This document shows, in pieces, positions 34,265 through 46,800 of a stretch of 64,000 nucleotides of DNA. Under the pieces are notes generated by a model that worked only from the letters and a program-made list of their open reading frames with translations, did not search any database and was not told where the DNA came from. The position numbers and the translations under genes are program-made. The DNA is from Pycnopodia helianthoides (lineage: Eukaryota; Echinodermata; Asteroidea; Forcipulatida; Asteriidae): positions 22,764-86,763 of the forward strand of contig JASTWB010000057.1 of the NCBI GenBank assembly GCA_032158295.1. Direction: 5' to 3'. The stretch's first letter is position 1, and every line of letters starts with the position of its first letter.

Positions 34265-34490
34265 AACATTTACTGGGAAGTAACATGTTTCATGCTTGTA
34301 ACGAGGTACTTCATTACATGCTTAAAACTTTGACATACTTGCAATGAGGTACTTCATTGCAAGCATGCAATCTTTTATTTGAATACATGTACTTGTAAGG
34401 AAGTACCTCGTTACAAGTTGTACATGTATTCCGTCTACATACTTGTAATGAAGTACCTCATTACAAGTACCTCATTACAAGTAAGTTGAC
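34265..34490. repeat. palindromic 'gtaatgaagtacctcattac' repeat cluster
   Basis: At least six copies in both orientations of a core close to TTGTAATGAAGTACCTC / GAGGTACTTCATTACAA lie between 34300 and 34485. They include immediate direct and inverted neighbours (aagtacctcattacaagtac). Confidence 0.75.
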
Positions 34491-35720
34491 AATATTGTGA
34501 ATGAATGACAACTTCATTCAGAGTTGAATATTTCAACCATGGGGGACAAACATATTTATTTGAGATTTATTTCAAAACTGTTTAATGTCAACCATAGCAC
34601 ATACTTCAAGAATGAAATCAACTGAAATTTAAGACTACAAACTGATAACAACTCTCGTTTTCACTTTCTTACTAATGTTATTTCCAAAAGCACTAAGATC
34701 AACTTCATTTTTCTATAAGAAGAAAACCCTCTGAAAAAGAGTTCAATCTGCAGATGAAATCTGGATGATCAAGCTGTAATGTAAAGATTCATCAGCAAAG
34801 ACAATCTCAAAGTAATTGTGCATTGTTGTTCACATGCTCTTGGTGGAAAGTCAAATAATTAGTCTCAAGATCAAGTTCAAGATCCTGCAGTTCACAACCT
34901 CTAGAGCAACTTTAAGAGTTCACAACTGTTCACAAACAATCATATCCTAAGGAACGTAAAAAAGTCTCACTAAAAAGTCACTAGTTCAACAGTTTGCTAA
35001 TATTCAATCCAAAAGAATACTTTGCAGATGAACTTTCTAACTCATGTTGAACTGCACAATCTAAGTATCGAATCTTGATGTATGTCTGAAACTTGCTGTC
35101 AAAATTGCCTCTGATTATCTGGGGGACAGCTATGAATGGCTTAGTTAATAGATGAATGACGTCGCTTTCCTGAACAAATCATACTCAGTGTGGTATAATG
35201 TTGCTGCTGTGACATGACAATCATCATCACTGATGAATCACAAAGTATTAGACGAGGGTAGTTGTCATGAAGACAGTCCTTCAGAAAAACGTTGGTGAAG
35301 CAATAGTTGCATTATAGTACTGCATTAGGTGGCTCTGAATCTTGACGTGACCAACTGCGAATTGTTCGACTGTGTTCATCCTTTGATATGATCAAGAAAG
35401 AAAAGAAACAGTAGAATTTAAGGTTAAAGATTTTAAAGTTTTAGATTTAAGCAGGCTAGAGACATTAAGACATTTTAATGGGTACAGCTTTGACTTACAG
35501 CAAAGGGGGCCCAGTTCAAACGAAATGTCATTCATCAACAAATTGTTTAGCATAAGAACTCATCACTTAACAGCATTTCTATATCTCATTTCAATGCGAA
35601 AAATTACCAGAGCCTCACATAAATGTACATCTTCAAGTTCAGGAAAATAGATTGCAGATGTTGTTTTACACAAGTTTAAAAAATGCACTGTAAAGTAATA
35701 AGAATCTACTCAACACTTAC

Positions 35721-38700
35721 GCTAGTCTTTTATGGTCCAGTTTGACAACAGAGCCCTGCATTGGGTGTGGTTCATCATAAAGACCTGTAAAATATTACAA
35801 AGCTAAAAATAAGATCACATTTATTCCACCTAACTTCATAAAAACCACACATTATGTCACAGCTTGCTAATCAGTATCCTTTACATGAATTCTGCTCACT
35901 GAAATCTTAAGTTTTTGCAAATCCTGTGCAAGTGGTCATTGAACTAGACATTTAAATGTAATTGCTTTTCATTACCCAGGACTAGAAGGTCCTTTGCAAG
36001 GGCAGAAGTTGTTAATGCACACGTATGAATTAACAAGGTGCACCCAATTGTGTTTTTTATCAAAATACTTCAGCAAACAAAAGCATACGAACTAAAAGAT
36101 TTTGCTTAAAATAATATAAGGGTCACGTGTTTCTGAAACTGTTGGATGTCAAGAGAGTTTTAAAAGACCTAACCTTGAGATTCTTCTCTTCAAATTGGTG
36201 ATGAGTACATATAAATATCGAGACGTCTTCATGGTCTATGCTGACAGCGTGATACTGCTTCCTGTAACGAATAGTGACACATGAATAAAAGTCGCAACCA
36301 ACAAGGAGTATTTGACCAAGTAAAACAAACACTTTTTGTGTATAAGCATAACTTCATGGTCTATGTTGACCCAGCCGAATAGTACATTAAAAGGAATTTT
36401 CACAATCACCTGAAAGACAGTTAAGTTGTTATGACATCTGTAGAAACCCCAAACATTTTTCAGAAAATATGAGAGGATCGTCCATTGACAAAGCTTTGAA
36501 TAAAGTCTTCCAAACTCAAGACACTTCTCATAAGTTACAAAATACTTGTATCAAACAAAAAGTGAAACAAAAGGCATTTACAGACAATTATCAAAAGGCA
36601 GGTACTTTGTAATGAGATAGCAGAAACAAAATCTACCTGTAGAAGTAGAGCAAATCATGTGGATTTGACAGCAGGCCGAACTGAGCAACTCAGTCATAAC
36701 AGTTCAGTAATTACTGCAGTCACAGTCAGCTAACAACTAAATTAAAAATACAGCAGAGAACACAAACATTCTAAGGGTTTTAAGGGTTGAAAATAAATTT
36801 ATCAAATGTGTTCAAAGTTTCCCATTGGTAGCAACAATCTGTATCCAAAAGGCCCATCAGAGTAGTGACTTATTTACAGTGACAGGGTAACTTATTCCGA
36901 CAATCATTTGCCCACTTTTGAAGTCTTCACAGCTTTTTTAAGAATGGCTTGGGTTCAACGGCACACAGAATGCTCTGATGTGAATGAAGAATAGATACAC
37001 TATGTTTCCATGCTACATCAATAGATCAGAAGAGATCCTGACTTGGTGATGTGCTGTAAATATCAAGATTCTAAAGATACCTTGATCCATTGATGTTTTT
37101 ATGGTCCATGTTGACAACAGAACACGAGTATGAATCTTCATGGTTCCCATCGATCGCAACAATCTGTACTAAGCTATTCCTCATGATGTCACCTGGAAAG
37201 GTCAAAATCAAAACCATACTTTGACTCCAAAGATTATTTGAATTCCTAATACTTCAAAATATTGCAAAACACGCTTCATAATAATAATTATAATTATACA
37301 AATAAAATTGGACATTTATAGGGCACTCTACAAAGAACACAGTGCCTCACAATCAACAACAGAGATAAACAAGAAACATAAGGAGGAAAAAAAAATAGTT
37401 TTGAAATGGTGTTTGCAGGTGGCAGTGGATGCCTTACATTTACAGACATTTCTCAAATGAATGGAACTTTCCTAAGAGATAACAGAAACAAAAGCACTTT
37501 CCTCCACTTAGTATTACAGACAGGAAATATTTCTCTGGAAAGCTGCTGCTGCTGGTGTAACTTTTAATCAGTAAGCTTTTGGACTAATAACAAAAAATGG
37601 GGGTCAATCTAACTAATCTTGTAGTTTAATGTCTTTCAGTCATGTTATTTTTACCTTGAAACTTGCATTCTCATTCCATCACACACATCCATCCATGGTC
37701 TTCCATTGTTTCGATTAAACTAACCAGCCAAAAAAACTAATGAAATTTTCATCAAAGTTGCATCAAAACAGTTTGCTTTCTTGAGGATTGGGTGCATGAT
37801 TATATTGGGCTAATCTGGATTGGGGCAGTCAAAAAAAGCAACATGAGGTCTTCAAAAGCACTTTCCTCTACTTAGTGTTACAGTCAGGAAATTTTTATCT
37901 GGAGGACTGCTGCTGGTGTACCATTTAACAAGTAAGCTTTGGGACTAATTAAAACTGTTTTGGGGTCAATAATATATAATCCTGTACTTCAATGTCGTTC
38001 GGTCATCTTACCTTGAAACTTGCATTCTCAATCCATCACACACATCCATCCATGGTCTTCCCTGTTCCCCTCTGATAGTAATCTGTACTCAAATGATTCC
38101 TTGTGACATCACCTGAACATGAAGAACGAAACAAAAACTGCATTCAAATCATAAAATTCACTCCAAAATTGGTCCGTGTTGACAGTAAAATCCTACATCA
38201 AAACAGTCTTCACAATCACCTGAAAGACAGTTTAGTTGTAATCACATTCAGTACAAAACCACTCACAGAAAAATGTAATTTGATCATCTGATAATCACTG
38301 CAGGAATACTGCTTTGAAAAAGGTTTTCATAAACTACATAACACTGCTTATTTTTAGGTCAAAAACATTTGTATAAAAAAAGTGGGACAAAATACATATT
38401 TACAGACTTCTAAAATGAATGAAACTTTCTAAAGAGATAACAGAAACAAAATCTACCTGTTGAAGTAGAGAGTGAGTCATCAGGATACAGTGACAGGTCG
38501 ATCCAAGCAACTCAGTCAGATGGTCCAGTAAATATCGCAGTCTCAGTCATCAAACAAACAGCCAAACTGAAAAACATTAAATACACTGAAGAACAGAAAG
38601 ATTCTGAATTAAATATGGCATTTGTAAGATTGGTATTATATTATTATTTTTTATCAAAACTGCCTGTGATGTTTTCAACAAACTAAGAAGCCTGCAAGAT

Positions 38701-40285
38701 GTACATATGCTACAATTGGCGCCACATGCTTGCTTTCATTTGGTAAATTGAGTTAAGAACTGAGTATTGGATGAACATTTTCTTGCATGTTGCAGATCAA
38801 CACATTCCTCGGGACATTTGGTATTGGTTTCCAGTGCATACAAAATTAGGAATGGTCATTTTTGTTCCTCAGATCACTACTAATCAATGTCTCAAACCTT
38901 TAAGATAAACTTGTTACAACCCTGAGTATTCATCAAGAACTGGCCTAGAACATCAACAATTAAGAAGAAAAAAAATTGATAATCATTTCCTTGATTCACC
39001 GATGCATTTATCTCCAAGAGGTCACTCCGTCAACACCAGATCTCTTTCGATGTCTTGATGATCGTTAACTGTAAACTGTGTCGATTCCAGTCATCGAGAT
39101 ACCCTTAAGAAACAAAATTCAAACCATCAAGTTGTAAAGAATCTCCTTAAAAAGTAAAAATGATGTTTTGGATGAGCAGAACTCCATCCCAGGTTCCAAT
39201 ACTCAGTATTTAAAAGAAGGCGACACTTACAAAGTTGTGAAACAAGTTATACAAACAAACAAACACAATCAGAGTAGCTCTAGTGGTATTGAAACAATGA
39301 TAAGTTTCACAACTAGTTAAGATTTATTTACCACCCTGGAAGAGCCAGCCCAAGGTGCTGAATAATAAAAATGAATTTACCAAGTAAACAGTCTACATGT
39401 ATTACAAAGAACATCATAAACTATGTACTTAAAAATGCTTGTAATTTAGGGGACAGAATTATGTATGTTGAAAATAATTCCATCCCCCCTCCCCTTCCCC
39501 ACCCTGAAAATGTGGCTGGGTGAGTTTTACGATTATAACTTGATTCAGTTTGAGATTTGTTTGAAAGAGTCAAATAATTCTGATCATCCAGTTTGTTTAT
39601 ACCATCCAAAGAACTTGTGAAATTGTCATTAGGTTCTCTAATCACAATCCACTGGGAACTACAGAAAATACTTTATGTTTGGTCAGGGATTGGGTGCATA
39701 ATTTTATTAGGCTAATTCATTTAAGGCAATAAAAACAAGCAACATCAGGTCTTCAAAAGCACTTTGAAGACAGGAAATTTTTCTCTGAAAGAATGTTGCT
39801 AATGTAACTTTTAATCAGTAAGTTTTCAGATTCAGACTAATTCAAATTTGTTGGGGTCAATAATAACTAATCTTGTTTCTTTAATGTCTTACAGCCAGTC
39901 ACATAATATAGGAAAAAGTACAAACTAACAATCAGAAATTGCAATTTGAAACAGAATTCCATATAGTTTGGGATTATTTGAGGTGCATGCAAATGGTGTG
40001 AAGTGGTTGTTATGTGACCCTGTGATTGATGAAAGATGATGATGCTAAGTGACTGATGAAAGATGGTGATGTTATAAGTGATAAAAGATTAAAATGTGAC
40101 ATGAAGATGAAAAATGAAGGCATGATGGGAAGTGAGCTTGTTAATACCATGTAGAGTGGTGAAAAGTCATGAATCAATGGTGACTAAACAGTTTAGAGAT
40201 ATGTCAAAATAAGTTTGGTGCTTCAGAAAAGAATGTTGAAGTACAGAAATAACCTTACCTTGCCCACATTGATGGTCCAAGCCGA
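35721..40285 (-). CDS. candidate downstream exons with a shared D-H motif (same or sister gene of the transmembrane gene)
   Basis: Minus-strand segments bounded by AG and GT: 40259-40285 (27 bp, GLDHQCGQ); 39022-39068 (NDHQDIERDL, ending in TGA); 37081-37192 (SVVNMDHKNINGS); 36174-36261 (AVSIDHEDVSIFI); 35721-35784 (YDEPHPMQGSVVKLDHK). Phases agree for 37.1 to 36.2 kb (1 to 2, 2 to 0). A relative of the 37.1 kb exon at about 38050-38110 is broken by a stop. All carry V-x-x-D-H-x-x-I/V, so they look like diverged duplicates. No protein family recognised. Some may be alternative ends or dead copies. Confidence 0.35.
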
Positions 40286-40299
40286 CTAGTCAGAAGCTA

Positions 40300-42240
40300 C
40301 TTAACACAGGAGTCCAGTGGTTGCAGGGTCTGTCCTGAGAAGGCATGTGTAGATGAGCAGGACTCCATCCTAGGTTCCCACATTCAGTCAGTGCCATGTA
40401 TGAAAAAGGTGACATTTTCAAAGTTGTTAAACCTGTTTTACAACAAAAATCAGAGTAGATGTATTGTATAGTGCAGTATTGACCACCCCTGGATGAGTCA
40501 GCCCAAGGTGCTTAACTGTCATTAAACACAATTTCATATCCAAAATGATTGAAAAAGGGCAACAACTGAAAATTTCATCTACATTTGCAAATGAAGGTTA
40601 TTCTTAGAAAATGAATGTTACTTTTTGCAAAACAATTACTTTGGAAACCACTCTTGATCAAGGAGCTCCAAAATATGCAAAAGCCATTTTATGAAGTCAA
40701 TACAAAATGCACCAACGACCATATAGTTATGAGCTGACGACATGATGTAGAATTACATACTTGTAGTTAAGAATCTTGTAAAATTTCATTATTTCCCTCA
40801 AATGTCACAACATCAGAGTAAGAAATTGAATGGCGGGAGACAATGATTTTTTTAATGGTATTCAATCAGACATATTGGTCCTGGAGAGGCATGATAAAAG
40901 TAAGCTTTTGAATTAAAAACTATTTTAAACCTTTTTGATCATTACCAACCATGTAGCCCGCCTAACCATACAATATAGGAAACACCTAGATATCTAGCTT
41001 TGTCCTGGATGTACACATAAACTTTCTCAAGCACTGCTTTACCGAATTGAATAGTTGTTGGATTGACTTACTAAGTACTTGTAAGATGAAATTCAACTCT
41101 TGGTGAATGTAACCAGAGACAACGATAAGCAAACATCACACGATTCTGGCTGGTTGTATCAAGTGCACTCAGGGTATAGGGGGCTATGGAAGAAAAGCAA
41201 AAACAAAAAACTTTTAGTACAAATGTCTTCATTGAGGTTAATTAGGAGGGCTTGAAAAATCAAACATGTGTTTACAAGACAGTGCTGCCAACATTTGCAT
41301 CTTCCATCTTGAAATCAGGGAGATTTTGTATTAAACAATCAGGTAGATAACTAGAGTAGCATTCAACATTATAGGGAAAACGTTTCCACAATTAGCGAGA
41401 TTTTTTAATTTGTTCATCACTGAACATGGAGAGATTCCAGAATCAGGGAGAGTTGACAGCTCTGACAAGATAGAAAACAGTCCGCAAGTACTTTTGCTTT
41501 GACCCTATAAGTCAATGTAATGTAATGCAGCAAGGGCATCATAGTGAACTGGTTTACTGGACTTATGTTGAAGGAGCAACTAAAACTGTGTCAGTTAAAA
41601 AAAAAATACCAAGGTATTTATGTATTTATTTAAAATCAAATCAATAAATAACTTGGGAACATACCCCTCATTCATAAAATTGTAATTTTGACAATTTTCA
41701 ATTTGGAAAATTTTATCAATAGGCCTATGTTTTATTGCTAGGTACATGTCTAACTTTCCAAATTGTTCCAATTTTTGAAAAAAAGAGGGAAAAAAAAAAC
41801 TTGTGGCGTTAAAAATATATTTGCATTGGGAGAAAGGTCTGAAAATTATAGCCACCCAAGCAAAAATAAAAACAAATTTGTGGATGGACAAACTTCAATG
41901 TATGTCTAGACTTTAGAGTGAGAATGCTCCTTCCATAAATCAAAACAGATGATTCCATCACCTACCACAGTGGATCTTTTCCAGGGTACTTAGAGACCAT
42001 TGATTGATTTACAGTATAAAAAATGTTTGTGTGTATTTTTTTCAAATTTTCCATACAAATGTAAATATGACCCTTCATTCTTGTTATGGATGCCTGACAT
42101 TTGTTATGGCTACACTGCATTCATCAAAGGGCCCACAACAGGTTCACAAGAAATTCTTACTATTCAGTTATTGATTTGATTGAAAATGGAAAATACATGT
42201 ATGTGGGGCAATAAGAATAATAACTAGACTTAAATTTTGG
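40300..42240. other. no gene recognised
   Basis: AT-rich sequence. 41270-41460 ('cagggagattttgtattaaa', 'ttgttcatcactgaacatgg') is a dispersed repeat also seen at 51720-51870. Nothing else is supported. Confidence 0.4.
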
Positions 42241-42269
42241 TTGAAACAAAAACATGGTGTTCGGTCCAT

Positions 42270-43920
42270 GGAAGCATGGACGGCTGTTTTAGAGACTAAC
42301 AACGCTATTGCCAAAATCAGGTTGCGTGAACCTTGAACAGAGACTAGAGTACAAGCATGTTTGGACTTTGAGCCTTGTGGACAATAGAGCTAAAAGCCGC
42401 TCACAATGCAACTGGTATAGATCACGCATTGTATGTGTTTTCAGCGCAGTTATTTTCCAGCGGTTTGACAGCAGGTCAATAAATACCCGTAATAATTGGT
42501 CAAAATTTCAAATATTTGTAACAAAAAAAAGGAATAACGTCATCATGTTGTTTCTTTATATTTACGTGGTCAATATCATTGTCTATCAACATGCCAAGTT
42601 TCAACTCAGTCAAACTTGCGGTTTTGTAGATACACGGCTTCAAAAGTAAATCTTTAAGGCAATACAACGTGACACATGATGACGTCATCAATCTAAAACT
42701 TCACACATATGTTGTCTGCATAAAGTTTATTATGTATACCAATTTTGAAACAATTATCCTTAAATATTTTTAACTGTTTTTAACCTGCCGCTAGAGGGCG
42801 CTCTAAACTTTTATGACGTCAATTGTCTTATTTTTTTAAACCAGACCCTTGCTTGACTATAACACCGTAAAAAAAACTTCAAAAATGTGCCAGTTTTAAA
42901 TTGCAAGGCATTTCCGGTTTCGACCGGAAGTAGAGGTCAAGTCATGTCACGCATACATAAAAAAATAAAGACCTATATTACCTCATTATATTTCTGCAAA
43001 AAGCAACCGACGGTCTCCTCATATTGATTTGATATGGATTTTCAATGATTAAAATTTTTAATGATTAAAAACATTGTAACTTGACACCTGATAAGGTCAT
43101 CACAACGACACTGCATTGGTTTCATCTACTAATGAACATCTAGCCATGTGTGAAGTTTCAAGTTTATGTAAGCTTAGGAAGTGTGTCTTTGTTACCGGAT
43201 AATCGCGGGGGAGAAGAAGCCTGGCATTTGATTGTTAGCGAGGTTTGCATGGACGGCTGTTTTAGAGACTAACAAAGCTATTGCCAAAATCAGGTTGCGT
43301 GAACCTTGAACAGAGACTAGAGTACAAGCAAAGTATAAATATTTCCTAAAGCATGAATTTCAAAATGTTTAACTTCCGGTTTGAACAGGAAGTCAAGGTC
43401 ATTGTAATAATAGCTAATGTGCTTCTTGAGTAATGAATTTATGAAGTATTAAACTTTGATTTACTGTATTTTGACACCTGATGACGTCCTCACGACGTCA
43501 CAACTACCTGGTGGAGGTTTTATCCATGTCCTAATATGGTATTAATTTGAAGTTGATCAGATATACAGAAGTTAATATTTTTACCGAGAAAGTTTTTTTT
43601 TAAAGAATTAAACAAAGGCAAATTTTGACCTTCCGGCACGACCGGAAGTAAAGGTCATGTGAATTTGACGTAAACTTTTCAAATGTTGCCCATGTCTTTG
43701 TTTATCATATGCCCAAAATTGAATTGTGTAGCTATATTATTCAGAGACATACAAGCATTGGCATGAGGTAACTTTTTGACCTTAAATGGCTTGTAATTTG
43801 ACACCTGATGACGTAATCATGACGTCACAACTTACTCAGCTTCTGCTAGTTATGTTCTAACTTCACATGAAGTTTCAAGTTGATCAAAGTTTTGCAAGTA
43901 TGCGTTTGCTTGCGGACAAA
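42270..43920. repeat. degenerate repeat block ('accggaagtaaaggtcat' / 'tgacacctgatgacgtcatc')
   Basis: An 84-bp segment from 'catggacggctgttttagag' occurs at about 42275 and again at 43249, nearly identical. 'ccggtttcgaccggaagtag' type motifs recur at about 42915, 43377 and 43633. 'gacacctgatgacgtcatca' type motifs recur at about 42669, 43083, 43471 and 43801. The spacing indicates diverged 300-400 bp units. Confidence 0.72.
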
Positions 43921-43949
43921 GCCCACTGAGAAGAATAACTAAAACAAAA

Positions 43950-44075
43950 AAAAACGAACAAAAACAATGAGTTGTTCGCGCTGTTGCACGAACACCTCAA
44001 AAAAAAAAAAAAAAAAAAACCCGAACAAAAACAATGAGTTGTTCGCGCTGTTGCACGAACACCTCAAAAAGCCCA
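43950..44075. repeat. 48-bp direct duplication around an A-tract
   Basis: 'gaacaaaaacaatgagttgt..gcacgaacacctcaaaaa' occurs at about 43957 and 44024, separated by a run of about 20 A. The A-tract and exact copy suggest a recent local duplication next to the first unit of the exon array. Confidence 0.8.
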
Positions 44076-44084
44076 ATTTGAAGT

Positions 44085-46800
44085 TACTTAAGATAAAGAG
44101 GTTGACAGTTGGCCAAAGCTTACTTACCAGAAGTATCACCTTGTGGTGCACTTTCCCGAGAGACATCTGCAGTGGTAACCATGGAAACTGGTGGAGCCGA
44201 TTCAGTAACACTTTCACCTGCAGCTAATATCAGACATACAACTTTGATATTGCAAAAAAAAACCTTTGTACAGTGTTATTAGTTTTCTATGAAACTTCAA
44301 TTTTGAAGTATTTGTTTTGCATTCCGATATAAAAATAAAGTAATAATTAAAACCACAAGGTAAACTGACTTGTGGTTTGCCACTTGATATTTGAAATAAA
44401 AATAATAATAACAAACAGTATTTGATGTAATTGCATGTTTTATGCTTTCAGAATCTTGCAAGGTAAGTGAAGAAGTGTTGTTTACTAGCCCAAAGCAGGT
44501 ATTACAAGACAATGTACGCTGGTTCAGTGATAAAATGGAGGCCTGGTTACAAAAAATGAAAACAAATTGATTAAAAGCCCAATTTGATGTTACTTAAGAT
44601 GAAGAGGTTGACAGTTGGCCAAAGCTTACTTACCAGAAGTATCACCTTGTGGTGCACTTTCCCGAGAGACATCTGCAGTGGTAACCATGGAAACTGGTGG
44701 AGCCGATTTCGTAACACTTTCACCTGCAGCTAATATCAGACATACAACTTTGATATTGCAAAAAAAACCTTCGTACAGTGTTATTAGTTTTCTATGAAAC
44801 TTCAATTTTGAAGTAATTGTTTTGCATTCCGATATAAAAATAAAGTAATAAACCACAAGGTAAACTGACTTGTGGTTTGCCACTTGAAATTTGAAATAAA
44901 AATAATAATAACAAACAGTATTTGATGTAATTGCATGTTTTATGCATTCAGAATCTTGCAAGGTAAGTGAAGAAGTGTTGTTTACTAGCCCAAAGCAGGT
45001 TTTACAAGACAATGTATGCTGGTTCAGTGATAAAATGGAGGCCTGGTTACAAAAAATAAAAACAAATTGATTAAAAGCCCAATTTGATGTTACTTAAGAT
45101 GAAGAGGATGACAGTTGGCCAAAGCGAACTTACCAGAAGTATCACCTTGTGGTGCACTTTCCCGAGAGGTAATCATGAAAACCAGTGGAGTAGATTCAGT
45201 AACAACTTCACCTGCAGCTAATATCAGACATATATCTTTGATATTTTTCAAATAACACCTTTGTACAGTTTTTAGCTTTTTTTTATGAAACTTAAATTGT
45301 GGAAATAAAACAGGAAATCAGCTAAAGAGGTGAGAGGTTCAATGCCTGTGGAATTGATTTGACATTCAGAAACACAGCCTACATTCCAAGGTTTAATTCC
45401 ATCATTGATTTTGGGGAAAGCAACTTCCTTCCAATCTTCCACTTTTCAGCAAATGCACTGTACCATCAACCTGGTCATGTTTTTTGAGGAAAAAACACAA
45501 AGTAACATGTTTGGTCAGGAACTTTGCGGATTTTCATAAAAGGTTATTTTCGATCTGTCACATTCACATGAGAAACTTATTTTGGAGGACAATTTCTCAC
45601 ACGTGGCAGTATTACCGACAGAACGGTTTCTCACAATACTTGGTCCTGATATGGTTTTCATAAACTGTGAACTTTCAGATTCAAAATTGATCATAAGTTT
45701 TTCTCCAATTTAAAGTGGACTTTCAACAAGTGCATTTTAAATTTGCAGTGTAAGCAAATAGTCCTCTAAAAGCGAGGTTGCATTTCTAAAGGACAATTCT
45801 TTTGGATATACTCTTCATTGTTGTGAAGTTGTCAAGCACTATTTACTCCGTTTGTTTTTAATCCTGAAGGGCAAGTACTCCACAGACGCCTTGGTTAGAA
45901 TAAAACTCATATCTTTCTTTCTTTCTTTCAGTTCTAAAAAGTCGTTCAAATCCACGAGATTGCTAAGCAAAGAAAAATCTGGCTGAAGTTTTCACAATCT
46001 GGGAAAATATTAGTAGGCCTATTGATACCTGATATATGATTCAATTCAATTGAAATAGTTGTTTTGCATTCTGATAGAAAAAAGGTAGAGTAATAAACAA
46101 CAAGGTAAACTGACTTGTGGTTTATTACTTGATACTTGAAGTAATAATAATAAACAACAGTATTTGATGTAATTGCATACATATAAGTGTTGAAGTCGTA
46201 GAGAAGTCATGTGGGAGTTAATTATGTAATTTTGTATGGGATTAAGATTGTGGGAATATAAATTAAAATACTGATCCAATTACATCAAGTTTACCATGGT
46301 TAGGTAAAGTACTGTACGTGTAAGTGGGGGCCAATGCTATACATTGTTCATGTAAATGTGACTTATACCATACATGTATGTTACTGTGTATGTTGTGTAA
46401 TAGGTTTTTTTGTGAGTGTTGAGGATCGACGGAATAAACATGCACGTACACTGAACAGTGCAGACCCCACTTTGGCGTCCAGCCGAACTTCATTCTACAA
46501 ATAGTAATACTACATTAGTTTTCCATGAAACTTAAATTTTGAAGTATTTGTTTTGCATTCCGATAAAAAATACAGTAATAAACCGATAAAGGTAAACTGA
46601 CTTGTGGTTTATTACTTGATATTTGAAATAATAATAATAATAATAACAAACAACAGTATTTGAAGAAATTGCATGTTTTATGCCTTCAGAATCTTGAAAG
46701 GTACGTGAAAAAAGTGTTGTTTACTAGCCCAAAGCAGGTTTTACAAGATAATGTACGCTGGTTCAGTAATAAAATGCAGGCCTGATTACTCACTGGGTTG
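44085..46800. repeat. tandemly duplicated exon-plus-intron units (~500 bp)
   Basis: Units at about 44085-44575, 44575-45065 and 45070-45300 share 'agcccaatttgatgttactt', the 78/90-bp exon, 'ctgcagctaatatcagacat', 'ttgcattccgatataaaaat' and 'gcccaaagcaggttttacaa'. Intron-only pieces of the same unit recur at about 46040-46180 and 46505-46760. The first two units are highly similar, the third less so, giving an order of duplication. Confidence 0.85.

Noticed and set aside
42308..42649. 113-codon plus-strand frame
   Set aside because: It starts inside an 84-bp repeat and shows no motif, splice context or family similarity.
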